Below the pieces are notes generated by a model. It searched no databases and was not told the origin of the DNA. It worked only from the letters and a program-made list of their open reading frames with translations. The position numbers and the translations under genes were made by a program. Positions 54,816 through 64,000 of a DNA stretch of 64,000 bases are shown here, piece by piece (position 1 is the first letter of the stretch; each line of letters starts with the position of its first letter). Source of the DNA: CAVXNP01 sp963763305 (GTDB taxonomy: Bacteria; Pseudomonadota; Gammaproteobacteria; Xanthomonadales; Rhodanobacteraceae); NCBI GenBank assembly GCA_963763305.1, contig CAVXNP010000001.1, positions 744,001-808,000 on the forward strand, in the 5' to 3' direction.

Positions 54816-55783
54816 CGCGACGGCCCGGCCAGCTCGACGCGCACCGGCAACCCGGCCGGCAACTGGCCGGCCTCGGCGCCCAGGGTCAGTTCGGCCACGT
54901 AGCTGAGCCGGGCGGCGTCCTCGCCGATCAACGCGTAGTACGGCGTGAACGCCGGCTCGCTGCGGATCATGCGCACGGTCCCGGCCAGCGGGCGTTCGCG
55001 GCCGGCCACGAACACCGACAGGCGGTCGCCGACCCGCACGCCGGCGCGCTGCTGCTCGGGCACGTAGATGCGCGCATACGGTGCGTCACCGGCCAGCACG
55101 ATCGCCACCGGCGCGCCGGCCGGGGCCTGGTCGCCCAGCTTGTACGGCAGGCTGTCGATGCGCCCGGCGCGCGGCGCACGGATGTCGAGCTTGTCCAGCA
55201 GTACCTGCTGCGCCGCGACCCGGGCCCGCGCCGCGGTCAGTGCCGCGCGGGCCTGCGCCAGTTGCTCGGCACGGGTGCCGTGCAGCAGCACGTCCAATGC
55301 GGCCTGCGCCGCGCCCACCTGGCCACGGGCGCTGTCCCGCGCCGCGCGCGCGCGGTCGAGCTCGGCCGCAGCCACATAGCCCTTGCCGCGCAGCGGTGCG
55401 ACCCGTGCGTAGTAGGCCTGCGCCTCGCGCGCCTGCGCCTGGGCGGCCGCCACGTTGGCGCGCGCCCGCGCGATGTCTTCCGGTCGCGCGCCAGTCTGCA
55501 ACTCGTCCAGCAACCCGGCCTGCTGGCGCGCCTGCGCCTGCGCCGTCGCCAGCTCGGCGCGGGTGTGGCTGGGGTCCAGCTGCAGCAGCGGCTGGCCCGC
55601 GCTGACCGCCTCACCTTCGTGTACGTGGATCGCCACGATCGGCTCCGCCGCCGGTGCCGGCAGCGTGATGCGGTCGTATTCCAGCGTGCCCAGCGCCTGC
55701 GGCGGCGGCTGCTGGCAGCCGGCCAGCGGCAACGCCAGCAGCAGGAGCACGCGGTACAAGTCGCGCTTGACGAGGCTTTTCAT
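54812..55783 (-). CDS. HlyD-family periplasmic adaptor lipoprotein (YbhG-like)
   Basis: 323-aa membrane-fusion protein. It has a lipoprotein signal (LLLLALPLAGCQQ, acylated cysteine), first lipoyl half-motif (VAIHVHEGEAVSAGQPLLQLD), a long alanine-rich coiled-coil hairpin (TRAELATAQAQARQQAGLLDEL to RARVAAQQVLLDKL) and the second lipoyl half and beta-barrel (DIRAPRAGRIDSLPYKLGDQAPAG). It bridges the inner-membrane ABC exporter towards the outer membrane. The start ATG overlaps the TetR gene stop, so regulator and exporter are one operon. Confidence 0.94.
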   Translation of the reverse strand: MKSLVKRDLYRVLLLLALPLAGCQQPPPQALGTLEYDRITLPAPAAEPIVAIHVHEGEAVSAGQPLLQLDPSHTRAELATAQAQARQQAGLLDELQTGARPEDIARARANVAAAQAQAREAQAYYARVAPLRGKGYVAAAELDRARAARDSARGQVGAAQAALDVLLHGTRAEQLAQARAALTAARARVAAQQVLLDKLDIRAPRAGRIDSLPYKLGDQAPAGAPVAIVLAGDAPYARIYVPEQQRAGVRVGDRLSVFVAGRERPLAGTVRMIRSEPAFTPYYALIGEDAARLSYVAELTLGAEAGQLPAGLPVRVELAGPSR

Positions 55784-56457
55784 GCGGAGGGTCCGTTCGG
55801 GGCCGGTGCGATGCCATGGCCCAGCAAGGCCAGTGCGTGCGCGACCAGCGCATCGACATCCAGGTCGCTGGCGTCCAGCGCGCGACGCCAGATCGGCGCC
55901 CCGGCAGCGGGAAACAGGATCAGCCCGACCAGCGACACCACCAGCAGGCGCGGATCCAGCGCGGCGTTGAGGCGGCCGGCGGCCTGCGCGGCGGTAAACC
56001 GGGCGGCGAGCATCCGCGGCAGGCTCGGCACCACCTGGCTGAACATGATCTCGCGCAGCGACCCCCCCTCGCACAGCACCTCGCGTACCCACAGCCCGGG
56101 CAGCCAGGGATGACGCACGATGATGGCGGCCAGACCGCGGACGAAGCCCTCCACCAGCGCGGCCGGATCGTCGCCGAGTTGATCCAGCCGCGCGCGCAGC
56201 GGCAGCATCGCCGGCAGCAGGCGCTCCTCGATCAACGCCTGGGTCAGCCTGGCCTTGTCGCCGAAGTAGTAGTGCAGCATGGCCGGCGTGACCCCCGCCG
56301 CCTGTGCGATCGCTCGCAGGCGAGTCGCTTCGATGCCGGTGTGGGCAAACTGCGCGGCCGCGGTGTCCAGCAGGTGGTTGCGCAGGTCGCGATCGTCGCC
56401 GCTGGGGCGTCCGGCCCGGGTGCGGCGATCCTTGCGGGAGGTGTTGGGGTGGCTCAT
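55780..56457 (-). CDS. TetR-family regulator (CecR-like) of the efflux operon
   Basis: 225-aa repressor with an N-terminal helix-turn-helix (LDTAAAQFAHTGIEATRLRAIAQAAGVTPAMLHYYFGDKARL) and a CecR/YbiH-type C-terminal ligand domain. ATG 56457 (MSHPNTSRKDRRTRAGRPSG) is preferred; a longer frame runs through the likely operator. It is first in the operon tetR-hlyD-ATPase-permease, the same order as ybiH-ybhGFSR, so autoregulation and induction by the exported drug are expected. Confidence 0.93.
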   Translation of the reverse strand: MSHPNTSRKDRRTRAGRPSGDDRDLRNHLLDTAAAQFAHTGIEATRLRAIAQAAGVTPAMLHYYFGDKARLTQALIEERLLPAMLPLRARLDQLGDDPAALVEGFVRGLAAIIVRHPWLPGLWVREVLCEGGSLREIMFSQVVPSLPRMLAARFTAAQAAGRLNAALDPRLLVVSLVGLILFPAAGAPIWRRALDASDLDVDALVAHALALLGHGIAPAPNGPSA

Positions 56458-56471
56458 ATTGCGGCAAATTA

Positions 56472-56490
56472 ATTCATCACTTAATTGAAT
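56472..56490. promoter_or_regulatory. Putative operator of the TetR regulator
   Basis: An AT-rich patch in otherwise GC-rich DNA, 15 nt before the tetR start. ATTCA and TGAAT form an inverted repeat with 9-nt spacing, overlapping two direct TTAATT units. It lies where an autorepressor would act, between tetR and the divergent phoH gene. Confidence 0.5.
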
Positions 56491-56566
56491 GCAAGCGGAG
56501 CCAGAGGCGGTCCGCCCGACCGGCACGATGGTTCTTGCACGCGCCCCGCGCTACTCTGGCGCGCTT

Positions 56567-57599
56567 ATGACCGAGATCAACCAGCGCGACTTCGCGCTCG
56601 ACCCCGACGACAACGCCCGCCTGGCCAACCTGTGCGGCCCGTTCGACGAACACCTGCGCCAGATCGAGCTGCGCCTGGGCGTGGAGATCAATCATCGCGG
56701 CAACCTGTTCCAGGTAATCGGCGACGAACCGGCTGCCCGCGGCACCGAAAAGGTGCATCCGTGCACTCTACGAGGCTACCGCCGACGAGGCGCTGACCGG
56801 TGCGCGGATCAACCTGCACCTGGCCGAATCGGGCATCGACGCGATGGTGGCCGAAGCGGCCGAGGCGGTGCAGGAAGTCACCATCCGGGTCAAGCGCGGG
56901 GTGATCAAGGGACGGGGGCCCACTCAGGCGAAATACCTGCACGCGATCGCCACCCACGACATCAGCTTCGGGGTCGGCCCGGCCGGCACCGGCAAGACCT
57001 ACCTGGCGGTGGCCAGCGCGGTCGAGGCGCTGGAAGCCAACCGCGTACAACGCATATTGCTGGTTCGCCCAGCGGTGGAGGCCGGCGAGAAGCTGGGCTT
57101 TCTGCCCGGCGACCTGTCGCAGAAGGTCGACCCCTACCTGCGCCCGCTGTACGACGCGCTGTACGAGATGCTCGGCTTCGAGAAGGTGGCCAAGCTGATC
57201 GAGCGCAACGTGATCGAGATTGCTCCGCTGGCCTACATGCGCGGGCGCACCCTCAACGATTCCTACGTGATCCTGGATGAGGCGCAGAACACCACGGTCG
57301 AGCAGATGAAGATGTTCCTGACCCGGATCGGCTTCGGCTGTGTGGCCGTGATCACCGGCGACGTCAGCCAGGTCGACCTGCCCCGGCATATCCGCTCCGG
57401 CCTGCGCCACGCGATCGAGGTGCTGCGCGGAGTCAACGGCATCAGCTTTACCTTCTTCACCTCGCGCGACGTGGTCCGTCACCCGCTGGTGGCCAAGATC
57501 GTGCGTGCCTACGAGGCATTCGAGAACGCCGCGGAAAATGACGCCGGCAGCGGCGAGCCGGGTGCACGCGCCGGCCAGGCGCCGCCCGGCGCGAGCTGA
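56567..57599 (+). pseudogene. ybeZ: PhoH-like ATPase (YbeZ), one frameshift
   Basis: ATPase of the PhoH family that works with YbeY in rRNA/ribosome quality control. ATG 56567 begins MTEINQRDFALDPDDNARLANLCGPFDEHL. After an extra C near 56755 (GTG-C-ATCCGTGCA) the frame resumes with IRALYEATADEALTGARINLHLAESGID. Walker A is GVGPAGTGKTYLAV, Walker B YVILDEAQNTT, then TGDVSQVDLP and the end near FENAAENDAGSG. The length is one over a multiple of three. The next gene, ybeY, follows after 3 nt. Confidence 0.93.
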
Positions 57600-57602
57600 C
57601 GC

Positions 57603-58113
57603 GTGGCAACCACGACGCCCCCCGGGAGCCGCGACGCCGAGTCTCGCCCGGTGCCTTCCGGAGTCCAGGTTGCCGTCGGCTACGCCGTTCCGCGCGCGTG
57701 GCGTGCCGGCGCCGGCCAGCTTCCGCCGCTGGGCCGAGGCCGCACTGCGCGGGGCGCGGCGGCGCAAGCCCGCCGAATTGGCGATCCGCATCGTGGGCAC
57801 CGACGAGGGCCGCACGCTCAATCGCGACTACCGGGGCAAGGACTACGCCACCAACGTGCTGTCGTTCCCTGCCGAATTGCCGCCCGGCCTGGCGTTGCCA
57901 CTGATCGGCGACCTGGCCATCTGTGCCCCGGTAGTGGCGCGCGAAGCGGCCGAGCAGGCCAAGACGCCGCGCGACCATTGGGCGCACCTGACCGTGCATG
58001 GCGTGCTGCACCTGCTCGGCTACGACCACGAGCAGGACGCGCAGGCCGAGCTGATGGAAGCGCTCGAAACCCGCATCCTTGCCGGGCTGGGCATCGCCGA
58101 CCCCTATCGCTGA
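57603..58113 (+). pseudogene. ybeY: Endoribonuclease YbeY (one frameshift)
   Basis: Zinc-dependent rRNA maturation factor/endoribonuclease. The likely start is GTG 57603 (VATTTPPGSRDAESRPVPSGVQVAVGYAVP), 3 nt after the phoH-like gene. An extra base near 57690 in the CCGCGCGCG tract shifts the frame. Removing it gives VPARGVPAPASFRRWAEAAL and the rest: VGTDEGRTLNRDYRGKDYATNVLSFP and the zinc site HLTVHGVLHLLGYDHEQDAQAELME. Length 511 nt confirms one surplus base. Confidence 0.92.
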
Positions 58114-58266
58114 GACGGCCAGCCGCGCTCCAGCGCATGCAGCCTGCCTGACCCGCGCACAAGCTGACACACGCCTGCCGGCCACCCGCCTGTGCCCTGA
58201 ATCGTCACGTTTTTTCCGATAGACTCGGCTTCCCGCCCCGCGACATGGGCAGCTATTTCAAGAGTA

Positions 58267-59115
58267 ATGAACGACGACCCTGGAAGTACCAGCGGCCCAG
58301 CCCACCGCTCGTGGTGGGACCGACTGGGTCACCTGTTTTCCGGCGAACCGCGCAACCGCAACGAGCTGATCGAGGAATTGCGCGCCGCCCAGGTCAACGG
58401 ATTGTTGTCCGACGACACCCTCGCCATGGTCGAGGGCGCGCTGAAGGTGACTGAACTCAGCGTCGACGACGTGATGGTCCCGCGCGTGCAGATCGTGGCG
58501 ATCTCGGCGCAGTCTCCACTGGCGGACGTGCTGGCGGCGGTCACCGAGTCGGGCCACTCGCGCTTTCCCGTGCACGGCGAGGACAAGGACGAAATTCTCG
58601 GCATCCTGCTGGCCAAGGACCTGCTCCAGTTCTTTGGCGACCCTAGCGGTTTCGATATCCGCGCGCTGGTGCGGCCGGCGGTGCTGATCCCCGAGTCGAT
58701 GCGGCTCAACGTGCTGCTTGCCGAATTCCGCCGCTCGCGCAACCACATGGCGCTGGTGATGGACGAATACGGCGGCGTGGCCGGACTGATCACCATCGAG
58801 GACGTGCTCGAACAGATCGTCGGCGAGATCGACGACGAGCACGACGACGAGGAAGAGCCCAGTCAGATGTACCTGCAGCCGGACGGCAGCTGGCTGGTCA
58901 ACGCGCTGACGCCGATCGCCGAGTTCAACGAGGAGGCCGGCGCCAGCTTCTCCGACGAGGAGTTCGACACCATCGGCGGCATGGCCACGTCCGAATTCGG
59001 GCACCTGCCCGAGGCCGGCGAGGAAGTGGTGATCGGCGACTTCCTGTTCCTGGTGACCGCCGCCGACGAGCGCCGCGTGCAGCAGTTTCGCGTGGTGCGG
59101 CAAGCGACCAGCTAA
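58267..59115 (+). CDS. corC: HlyC/CorC-family CBS-domain protein
   Basis: 282-aa cytoplasmic protein of the CorC/YbeX family: short N-terminal helix region, two CBS domains (about 65-190; VDDVMVPRVQIVAISAQSPLADVLAAV, FRRSRNHMALVMDEYGGVAGLITIEDVLEQIVGEIDDEHD) and a C-terminal CorC_HlyC (transporter-associated) domain. It is linked to magnesium/cobalt efflux and, with ybeZ-ybeY, to ribosome heat tolerance in E. coli. The order ybeZ-ybeY-ybeX is the standard cluster. The 250-bp repeat array begins just after it. Confidence 0.95.
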   Translation: MNDDPGSTSGPAHRSWWDRLGHLFSGEPRNRNELIEELRAAQVNGLLSDDTLAMVEGALKVTELSVDDVMVPRVQIVAISAQSPLADVLAAVTESGHSRFPVHGEDKDEILGILLAKDLLQFFGDPSGFDIRALVRPAVLIPESMRLNVLLAEFRRSRNHMALVMDEYGGVAGLITIEDVLEQIVGEIDDEHDDEEEPSQMYLQPDGSWLVNALTPIAEFNEEAGASFSDEEFDTIGGMATSEFGHLPEAGEEVVIGDFLFLVTAADERRVQQFRVVRQATS

Positions 59116-59146
59116 CCTGTCATCGCGCCGGGGGCCGCCTTACCCG

Positions 59147-60653
59147 CGACCGGCTACCGATGCCGGCAGACCCAGCATTGCGGGACCCGCTTTTGGTGTG
59201 AGCGAGTTTTTGTGGGCGCGGCTTCTTGTGGGAGCGGCTTCAGCCGCGAGGCGCACGAAGTGCGCTGCTCTCAGGTGCCAGCCATCACGTGCACAGGCCG
59301 CTGGCGCGGCCGTCGCGGCTGAAGCCGCTCCCACAGACGCGGTTGAAGCTGTCAGCCGCGAGTTGACCTCCACCGCCTGCGTAGTTGTCTGCCGGCGTGG
59401 CCCGTGGATGGCCGTGGCTGTGTCGGAGTTGACCGGCTACCGATGCCGGCAGACCCAGGGTTGCGGGAGCGGCTTTTTGTGGGAGCGGCTTCAGCCGCGA
59501 GGCGCACGAAGTGCGCTGCTCTCAGGTGCCGGTCATCACGTGCACAGGCCGCTGGCGCGGCCGTCGCGGCTGAAGCCGCTCCCACAGACGCGGTTGAAGC
59601 TGTCAGCCGCGAGTTGACCTCCACCGCCTGCGTAGTTGCCTGCCGGGCGGCCCGTGGATGGCCGTGGCTGTGTCGGAGTTGACCGGCTACCGATGCCGAC
59701 AGGCCCAGGGTTGCGGGACCCGCTTTTGTGGGAGCGGCTTCAGCCGCGAGGCGCACGAAGTGCGCTGCTCTCAGGTGCCAGCCATCACGTGCACAGGCCG
59801 CTGGCGCGGCCGTCGCGGCTGAAGCCGCTCCCACAGACGCGGTTGAAGCTGTCAGCCACGAGTTGACCTCCACCGCCTGCGTAGTTGCCTGCCGGGTGGC
59901 CCGTGGATGGCCGTGGCTGTGTCGGAGTTGACCGGCTACCGATGCCGACAGGCCCAGGGTTGCGGGAGCGGCTTCTTGTGGGAGCGGCTTCAGCCGCGAG
60001 GCGCACGAAGTGCGCTGCTCTCAGGTGCCAGTCATCACGTGCACAGGCCGCTGGCGCGGCCGTCGCGGCTGAAGCCGCTCCCACAGACGCGGTTGAAGCT
60101 GTCAGCCACGAGTTGACCTCCACCGCCTGCGTAGTTGCCTGCCGGCGTGGCCCGTGGATGGCCGTGGCTGTGTCGGAGTTGACCGGCTACCGATGCCGAC
60201 AGGCCCAGGGTTGCGGGAGCGGCTTTTTGTGGGAGCGGCTTCAGCCGCGAGGCGCACGAAGTGCGCTGCTCTCAGGTGCCAGCCATCACGTGCACAGGCC
60301 GCTGGCGCGGCCGTCGCGGCTGAAGCCGCTCCCACAGACGCGGGTTGAAGCTGTCAGCCACGAGTTGACCTCCACCGCCTGCGTAGTTGCCTGCCGGCGT
60401 GGCCCGTGGATGGCCGTGGCTGTGTCGGAGTTGACCGGCTACCGATGCCGACAGGCCCAGGGTTGCGGGAGCGGCTTTTGTGGGAGCGGCTTCAGCCGCG
60501 AGGCGCACGAAGTGCGCTGCTCTCAGGTGCCAGTCATCACGTGCACAGGCCGCTGGCGCGGCCGTCGCGACTGAAGCCGCTCCCACAGACGCGGTTGAAG
60601 CTGTCAGCCGCGAGTTGACCTCCACCGCCTGCGTAGTTGCCTGCCGGCGTGGC
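59147..60653. repeat. Six-copy 250-bp tandem repeat with internal 22-bp inverted repeats
   Basis: Units begin (at GTGGGAGCGGCTTCAGCC) at 59228, 59479, 59728, 59978, 60229 and 60480, spaced 249-251 bp, nearly identical. Each holds a perfect inverted repeat of 22 bp (in unit 1, 59228-59249 and 59313-59334) around a 63-bp centre. A linker follows containing GCGGTTGAAGCTGTCAGCC, AGTTGACCTCCACCGCCTG and GTGGATGGCCGTGGCTGTG. A partial unit precedes copy 1. Open frames here repeat with the unit and are not genes. The array fills the space between corC and the DUF4105 gene. Confidence 0.93.
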
Positions 60654-60780
60654 CCTAAGATGACCATGGCGAAGGAGGCGAGATGGTATCTACGCCCAGG
60701 GCTACGTTGCGCGCCCGCGAACTACCACGCGCAGGCCATCACGCACTACGATAGCCCCCGCCCCAGCATCCAGGCCCTTC

Positions 60781-62058
60781 ATGGCTCGTTTCCCTCTTCT
60801 CCGACGCGTCCGTCCGGCCGGTTTCCGGCGATGGCTTCTGCTTCTGCTACTGCTCGTCGCCGGATCGATGTCATGGGCCCAAGCCGGTGTCGTCGATGCG
60901 CCTGGAGCGCAGCTTGAGGTGTACCTGATCACCTACGGACCGGGCGAAACCTACTGGGAGCGCTTCGGCCACGACGCGATCGAGGTGCGCGACCGCGCCA
61001 GCGGCGAGGCGGTCAACTTCAATTACGGCGTGTTCGACTTCGACGAGGACGGCTTCCTGGTCAACTTCGCGCGCGGCCGCATGCACTACCTGATGGATGC
61101 GGGGCTCAGTGCCCAGGACGAGCAGTACTACCTTCAGGCCGGCCGCTCGATCACCCGTCAGCGGCTGGCGTTAACCCCCGAACAGGCGATCGCGCTGCGC
61201 GACTTCCTGCTGTGGAACCTGCGCCCGGAAAACGCCCGCTACGACTACGACTACTACGTTGACAACTGCACCACCCGCGTACGCGACGCACTGGACAAGG
61301 CGCTGGGCGGGGTGATCAAGGCGCAACTGGCGGATCGGCCCGGCGGCATGACCTACCGCCAGCAGACCGACCGGCTGATGAGTGCGCAGCCCTGGCTGAT
61401 GCTGATCCTGGACCTGGGTCTGGGTCCTTATGCCGACCAGCCGTTGAATGCGTGGCAGGAGAGCTTCCTGCCCGGCGTGCTGCAGCGGCAGTTGCGGCAA
61501 GTGCAGCTGCCCGATCCAACCGGTTCGCCGCAGCCGTTGGTGACCGCCGAGGTGCAGGTCGCCCCGAACCGGCTCGACACCCCACCGGCCAGCCCGCCGG
61601 ACCTGCGGCCGCCGCTGGCCATCGCCGGCATGGTGCTGGGCGTGCTGCTGGTGCTGGCGCGCAGACGTGCGCCGGTCGCGCTCGCCGTGTTCGGCGCGGC
61701 CTACCTGCTGCTGGCCGGAATGGTCGGTGTGGCGATGCTGGGGCTGTGGACGCTCACCACGCACCACGCCGCGTGGGCCAACGCCAACCTGCTGCTGTTC
61801 AACCCGCTGGCCTGGTTGCTGCTGCCCTCGGTGTGGCGTGCGCGTCATGGCACCCCACCCTCGACGTACGCCAACACGCTGATGCTGCTGCAGCTGCTTG
61901 CCGTACTGATTGCCGTGGCGCTGCACCTGTGGCCGGGCACGGTGCAACAGAACCAACCCTGGCTGCTGTTCGCCCTGCCGGTCTGGCTGGCGCTGGCATG
62001 GACCCTGCGACAGGGCGCAGCCGCTGCGGCCGCCGCAGGTGTGCCCGCCACCGAATAG
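60781..62058 (+). CDS. DUF4105 / Lnb-like membrane protein
   Basis: 425-aa protein. It has a signal-anchor (WLLLLLLLVAGSMSWA), a periplasmic DUF4105 domain (about 37-260; LITYGPGETYWERFGHDAIEVRD, FNYGVFDFD, YYVDNCTTRVRDALDKALGG) and four C-terminal membrane helices (about 278-400). A conserved His (GHDA) and Cys (DNCTTR) look catalytic, as in NlpC-like papain folds. From memory, DUF4105 proteins include the recently described lipoprotein N-acyltransferase Lnb of Bacteroidota. A role in lipid or lipoprotein acyl transfer is possible, but gammaproteobacteria normally use Lnt, so the activity here is open. Confidence 0.82.
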   Translation: MARFPLLRRVRPAGFRRWLLLLLLLVAGSMSWAQAGVVDAPGAQLEVYLITYGPGETYWERFGHDAIEVRDRASGEAVNFNYGVFDFDEDGFLVNFARGRMHYLMDAGLSAQDEQYYLQAGRSITRQRLALTPEQAIALRDFLLWNLRPENARYDYDYYVDNCTTRVRDALDKALGGVIKAQLADRPGGMTYRQQTDRLMSAQPWLMLILDLGLGPYADQPLNAWQESFLPGVLQRQLRQVQLPDPTGSPQPLVTAEVQVAPNRLDTPPASPPDLRPPLAIAGMVLGVLLVLARRRAPVALAVFGAAYLLLAGMVGVAMLGLWTLTTHHAAWANANLLLFNPLAWLLLPSVWRARHGTPPSTYANTLMLLQLLAVLIAVALHLWPGTVQQNQPWLLFALPVWLALAWTLRQGAAAAAAAGVPATE

Positions 62059-62128
62059 CGCGGGGAGAGCGCCCCTGGGAGCGATGCCGTCCCTGGCGCC
62101 TGCCCCAAACACGGATGCCTCAAGTCCC

Positions 62129-62226
62129 GTAGGGTGGGCTTCAGCCCACCGGCTTTTCGGCTTTTCGGCTTTTCGGCTTGTTCCACCTTGCGCTGAACGG
62201 GCCGGCTGGGCGGAAGCCCACCCTAC
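62129..62226. repeat. Palindromic element with CGGCTTTT tandem repeat in the loop
   Basis: Arms GTAGGGTGGGCTTCAGCCC and GGGCGGAAGCCCACCCTAC flank a centre containing three CGGCTTTT units (62150-62175). It has the same design as the 37.6-kb element, with a shorter array. The rest of the 62059-62362 gap holds nothing recognisable. Confidence 0.8.
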
Positions 62227-62362
62227 CTCCGCATGGCGCCTGCCTTACCTATGACCGTAGAGCCTGCAGGAACGGCCTGCAGCCATGCCCTGGCGTGTTC
62301 GCGGCGTGCACCCAAGAGGTATTGCCGGCGCCGCCACGAGCGACACGACATCCGGACACCGG

Positions 62363-64000
62363 TTATTCCAACGCCTCCAGCGCACGCGCCAGCCGCTTGG
62401 CCGACACCGGCTCGGCGGTCTTCAACTCCTGCGCGAACAGCGACACGCGCCACTCCTCGATCAGCCAGCGCAACTCCTCCAGCCCATCCACGCCCTCGGC
62501 GCGCAGCTTCAGGTAGGCGCGCCAGTACGGCAGCACCTGCAGCATGCGTTGCTGGTCCTTGGCCGGGTCCTGGCGCAGCCGCTCGGCGCGCAGGCGCATG
62601 CCCTTGAGGTAGCGCGGCAGATGGCGTCAGCCGTTCCAGCGTGAACTCGCGCGCGAAACCCGGCGTCAGCAGCGCCTCGAGTTGCTCGTGCAGGTCGTCA
62701 TAGCTGGCCCGCGGCAAAGCCGATCAGCGGTGGCTCCAGCCAGGGCTTGAGCTCGGCCTGCGCCTCGATGATCGGCTCGACCCGCTTGAGCCGCTCCACC
62801 GCCGCGGCAAACAGTTCGCGCGCCGCCTGCGTGCGCAGGGCTTCGAAGGCGCCGGCGGTGCGCACGTCCAGGTCGTGCTCCTGCAGCAGGTCGGCCAAGC
62901 CGCCCTCGACCAGGTCCTCGCGCAGGCCCTCGACCGCTGCCCAGCGGGGCGAACTTCAGCGCCAGCGCGTTGTTGATCGGCAGCTGGCGGCGCGCCTGCT
63001 TGATGTCGCTGCCCAGCGCAATGCGCAGCAGCCGCACGACGCCCTGCCGGTGCGCCGACACGCGCCTCGTCGTGGCGCTCGAACACGCGCAGCGCCACCG
63101 TCGTCGCCCAGGTCGACCAGCGCCGGGAACGCCTCCAGGCCGCCCTCGGAGCGCACCTGCGCGGGAATCTCCTCGAAATCCCAGCGGGCGACGTCCTCGC
63201 GGGTCAGTTCCGCGTCGGTCTTGCGCGAGAACGCTTCGCGGGCGCGGCTCTCCCACTCGCTGCGCAGCGCGGCCAGGTCGCGCGTGCTGGCCAGCGTGCG
63301 GCCCTTCTCGTCGTGCAGGCGGAAGCGCATCAGCAGGTGCGGCGGCAGCGCGACCGCGGCGAAGTCGGCCGACGCGATGTCCACGCCGGTGGTGCGCTTG
63401 AGGAAGGCCGCCAGCGCCTTGCCCAGCGGCTCGTCGCGCGGCGGCTCGGCCTCGACGAAGGCGCGCGCGAAATCCGGCGCCGGCACGAAGTTGCGTCGCA
63501 GCGCCTTGGGCAGGCCGCGGATCAGCTCGGCCACCTTGTCGGCCAGCAGGCCCGGCACCAGCCATTCGCAGCGCGCCGCGGGCACCGCGTTGAGCATGCG
63601 CCAGCGGCAGCTGCAGGGTGACGCCGTCGGCCTCGTCGCCGGGCACGAAGCGGTATTCCAGCCGGTAGCGCTGCCCGCCCACCTCCAGGCGCGCGGGAAA
63701 CGCGTCGCGGGTCCAGCCCGGCGCCGACGTCCATCACGTCGTCCAGCGACCAGCGCAGCGCCGCCTGCTCGGCCGGGCGCGCATGGCGGTACCAGGCATC
63801 CAGCGCCGGCTGCTGGCGATGTCCTGCGGCAGCTTGCCCTCGAAGAAGCCGGCCAGCTCATCCTCGGACTTGATCAGCCCCTCGCGTCGCTGCTTGGCCT
63901 CGATCTCGCGCGCCTGCTGCAGCACGCGCTGGTTGGCGCGCACGAAATCGGCGCGTGCGTCGATCTCGCCACGGCGCCAGCGCCTCGCGCAGGAAGATCG
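62363..64000 (-). pseudogene. hrpA: ATP-dependent RNA helicase HrpA, C-terminal part (truncated by window, many frameshifts)
   Basis: C-terminal DUF3418 portion of HrpA, a DEAH-box helicase that rescues stalled or collided ribosomes on mRNA. Readable blocks, in order on the minus strand, are FVRANQRVLQQAREIEAKQRREGLIKSEDELAGFFEGKLPQDIAS and QRYRLEYRFVPGDEADGVTLQLPLA. Then come WLVPGLLADKVAELIRGLPKALRRNFVPAPDFARAF, ADLLQEHDLDVRTAGAFEALRTQAARELFAAAVERLKRVEPII and the end LRWLIEEWRVSLFAQELKTAEPVSAKRLARALEALE. At least seven frame changes separate them (near 63978, 63820, 63725, 63605, 63100, 62945, 62700 and 62625), the densest indel patch in the window. The helicase domains lie beyond position 64000. 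Confidence 0.88.

Noticed and set aside
59198..60618. Many plus- and minus-strand frames of 60-230 codons in the 59-60 kb region
   Set aside because: They recur every 250 bp as the same peptide in step with the tandem repeat; shadows of noncoding DNA.
59147..60653. CRISPR array
   Set aside because: Units are 250 bp and identical throughout; there are no short repeats with unique spacers and no cas genes.

Overview
The window is GC-rich chromosomal DNA of a gammaproteobacterium, most likely Lysobacterales (Xanthomonadales; a Rhodanobacteraceae or Lysobacteraceae member). This rests on gene content and style: infC-thrS, an Oar-type TonB receptor with a carboxypeptidase-like plug, petABC-sspAB, a DUF3301 gene after nadC, and many dispersed GTAGGGTGGGCTTCAGCC-type palindromes. 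No taxonomic search was possible.

Layout. 0-4 kb: infC (AUC start) and thrS on the minus strand, then a coiled-coil porin. 4.5-6.4 kb: a UDP-glucuronate-epimerase-like gene full of indels and a PAP2 phosphatase. 6.6-10.4 kb: an iron-uptake block (DUF4405 membrane protein, TonB siderophore receptor, PiuC-type dioxygenase) with two Fur-box-like sites, followed by convergent hemJ. 11.1-14.2 kb, minus strand: an OphMA-like tetrapyrrole-methylase-fold enzyme, a small 89-residue protein and a TPR/GGDEF diguanylate cyclase. I read the first two as a split-borosin (backbone N-methylated RiPP) pair, the most interesting locus here. 14.5-22.5 kb: a hybrid histidine kinase and accessory genes (HExxH membrane protein, YciI, LCMT-type methyltransferase, RibD-like reductase, hypotheticals). 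22.5-24.3 kb: an AT-rich island holding a broken AAA ATPase with a perfect 22-bp palindrome before its start, next to tRNA-Val. 25-34.9 kb: uvrB, a FimT pilin, tRNA-Asn, ppnN, an Oar-like receptor and an OlsF-like double acyltransferase. 35-37.5 kb: marC, an SDR, grxD and sodB. 38-47.7 kb: purEK, a Trm112-like protein, DUF1631, nadC, DUF3301, sspAB and cytochrome bc1. 48-56.5 kb: a DegS-like protease, a lytic transglycosylase, miaB, and a TetR-HlyD-ABC drug efflux operon. 56.5-59.1 kb: phoH-ybeY-corC. 60.8-64 kb: a DUF4105/Lnb-like protein and the 3' part of hrpA.

Repeats are prominent: a six-copy 250-bp tandem array (59.2-60.6 kb), a four-copy 172-bp array that seems to contain decayed copies of the 3' end of the adjacent permease gene (52.1-52.7 kb), and palindromes whose loops have expanded into short GGCTT-type tandem repeats (37.6 and 62.1 kb).

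A caveat governs many entries: at least a dozen otherwise well-conserved genes, several of them housekeeping, carry single-base indels. They cluster in patches and mostly look like one extra C or G. Sequencing or assembly error is the simplest explanation, so 'pseudogene' below means 'reading frame broken in this sequence', not proven loss of function.
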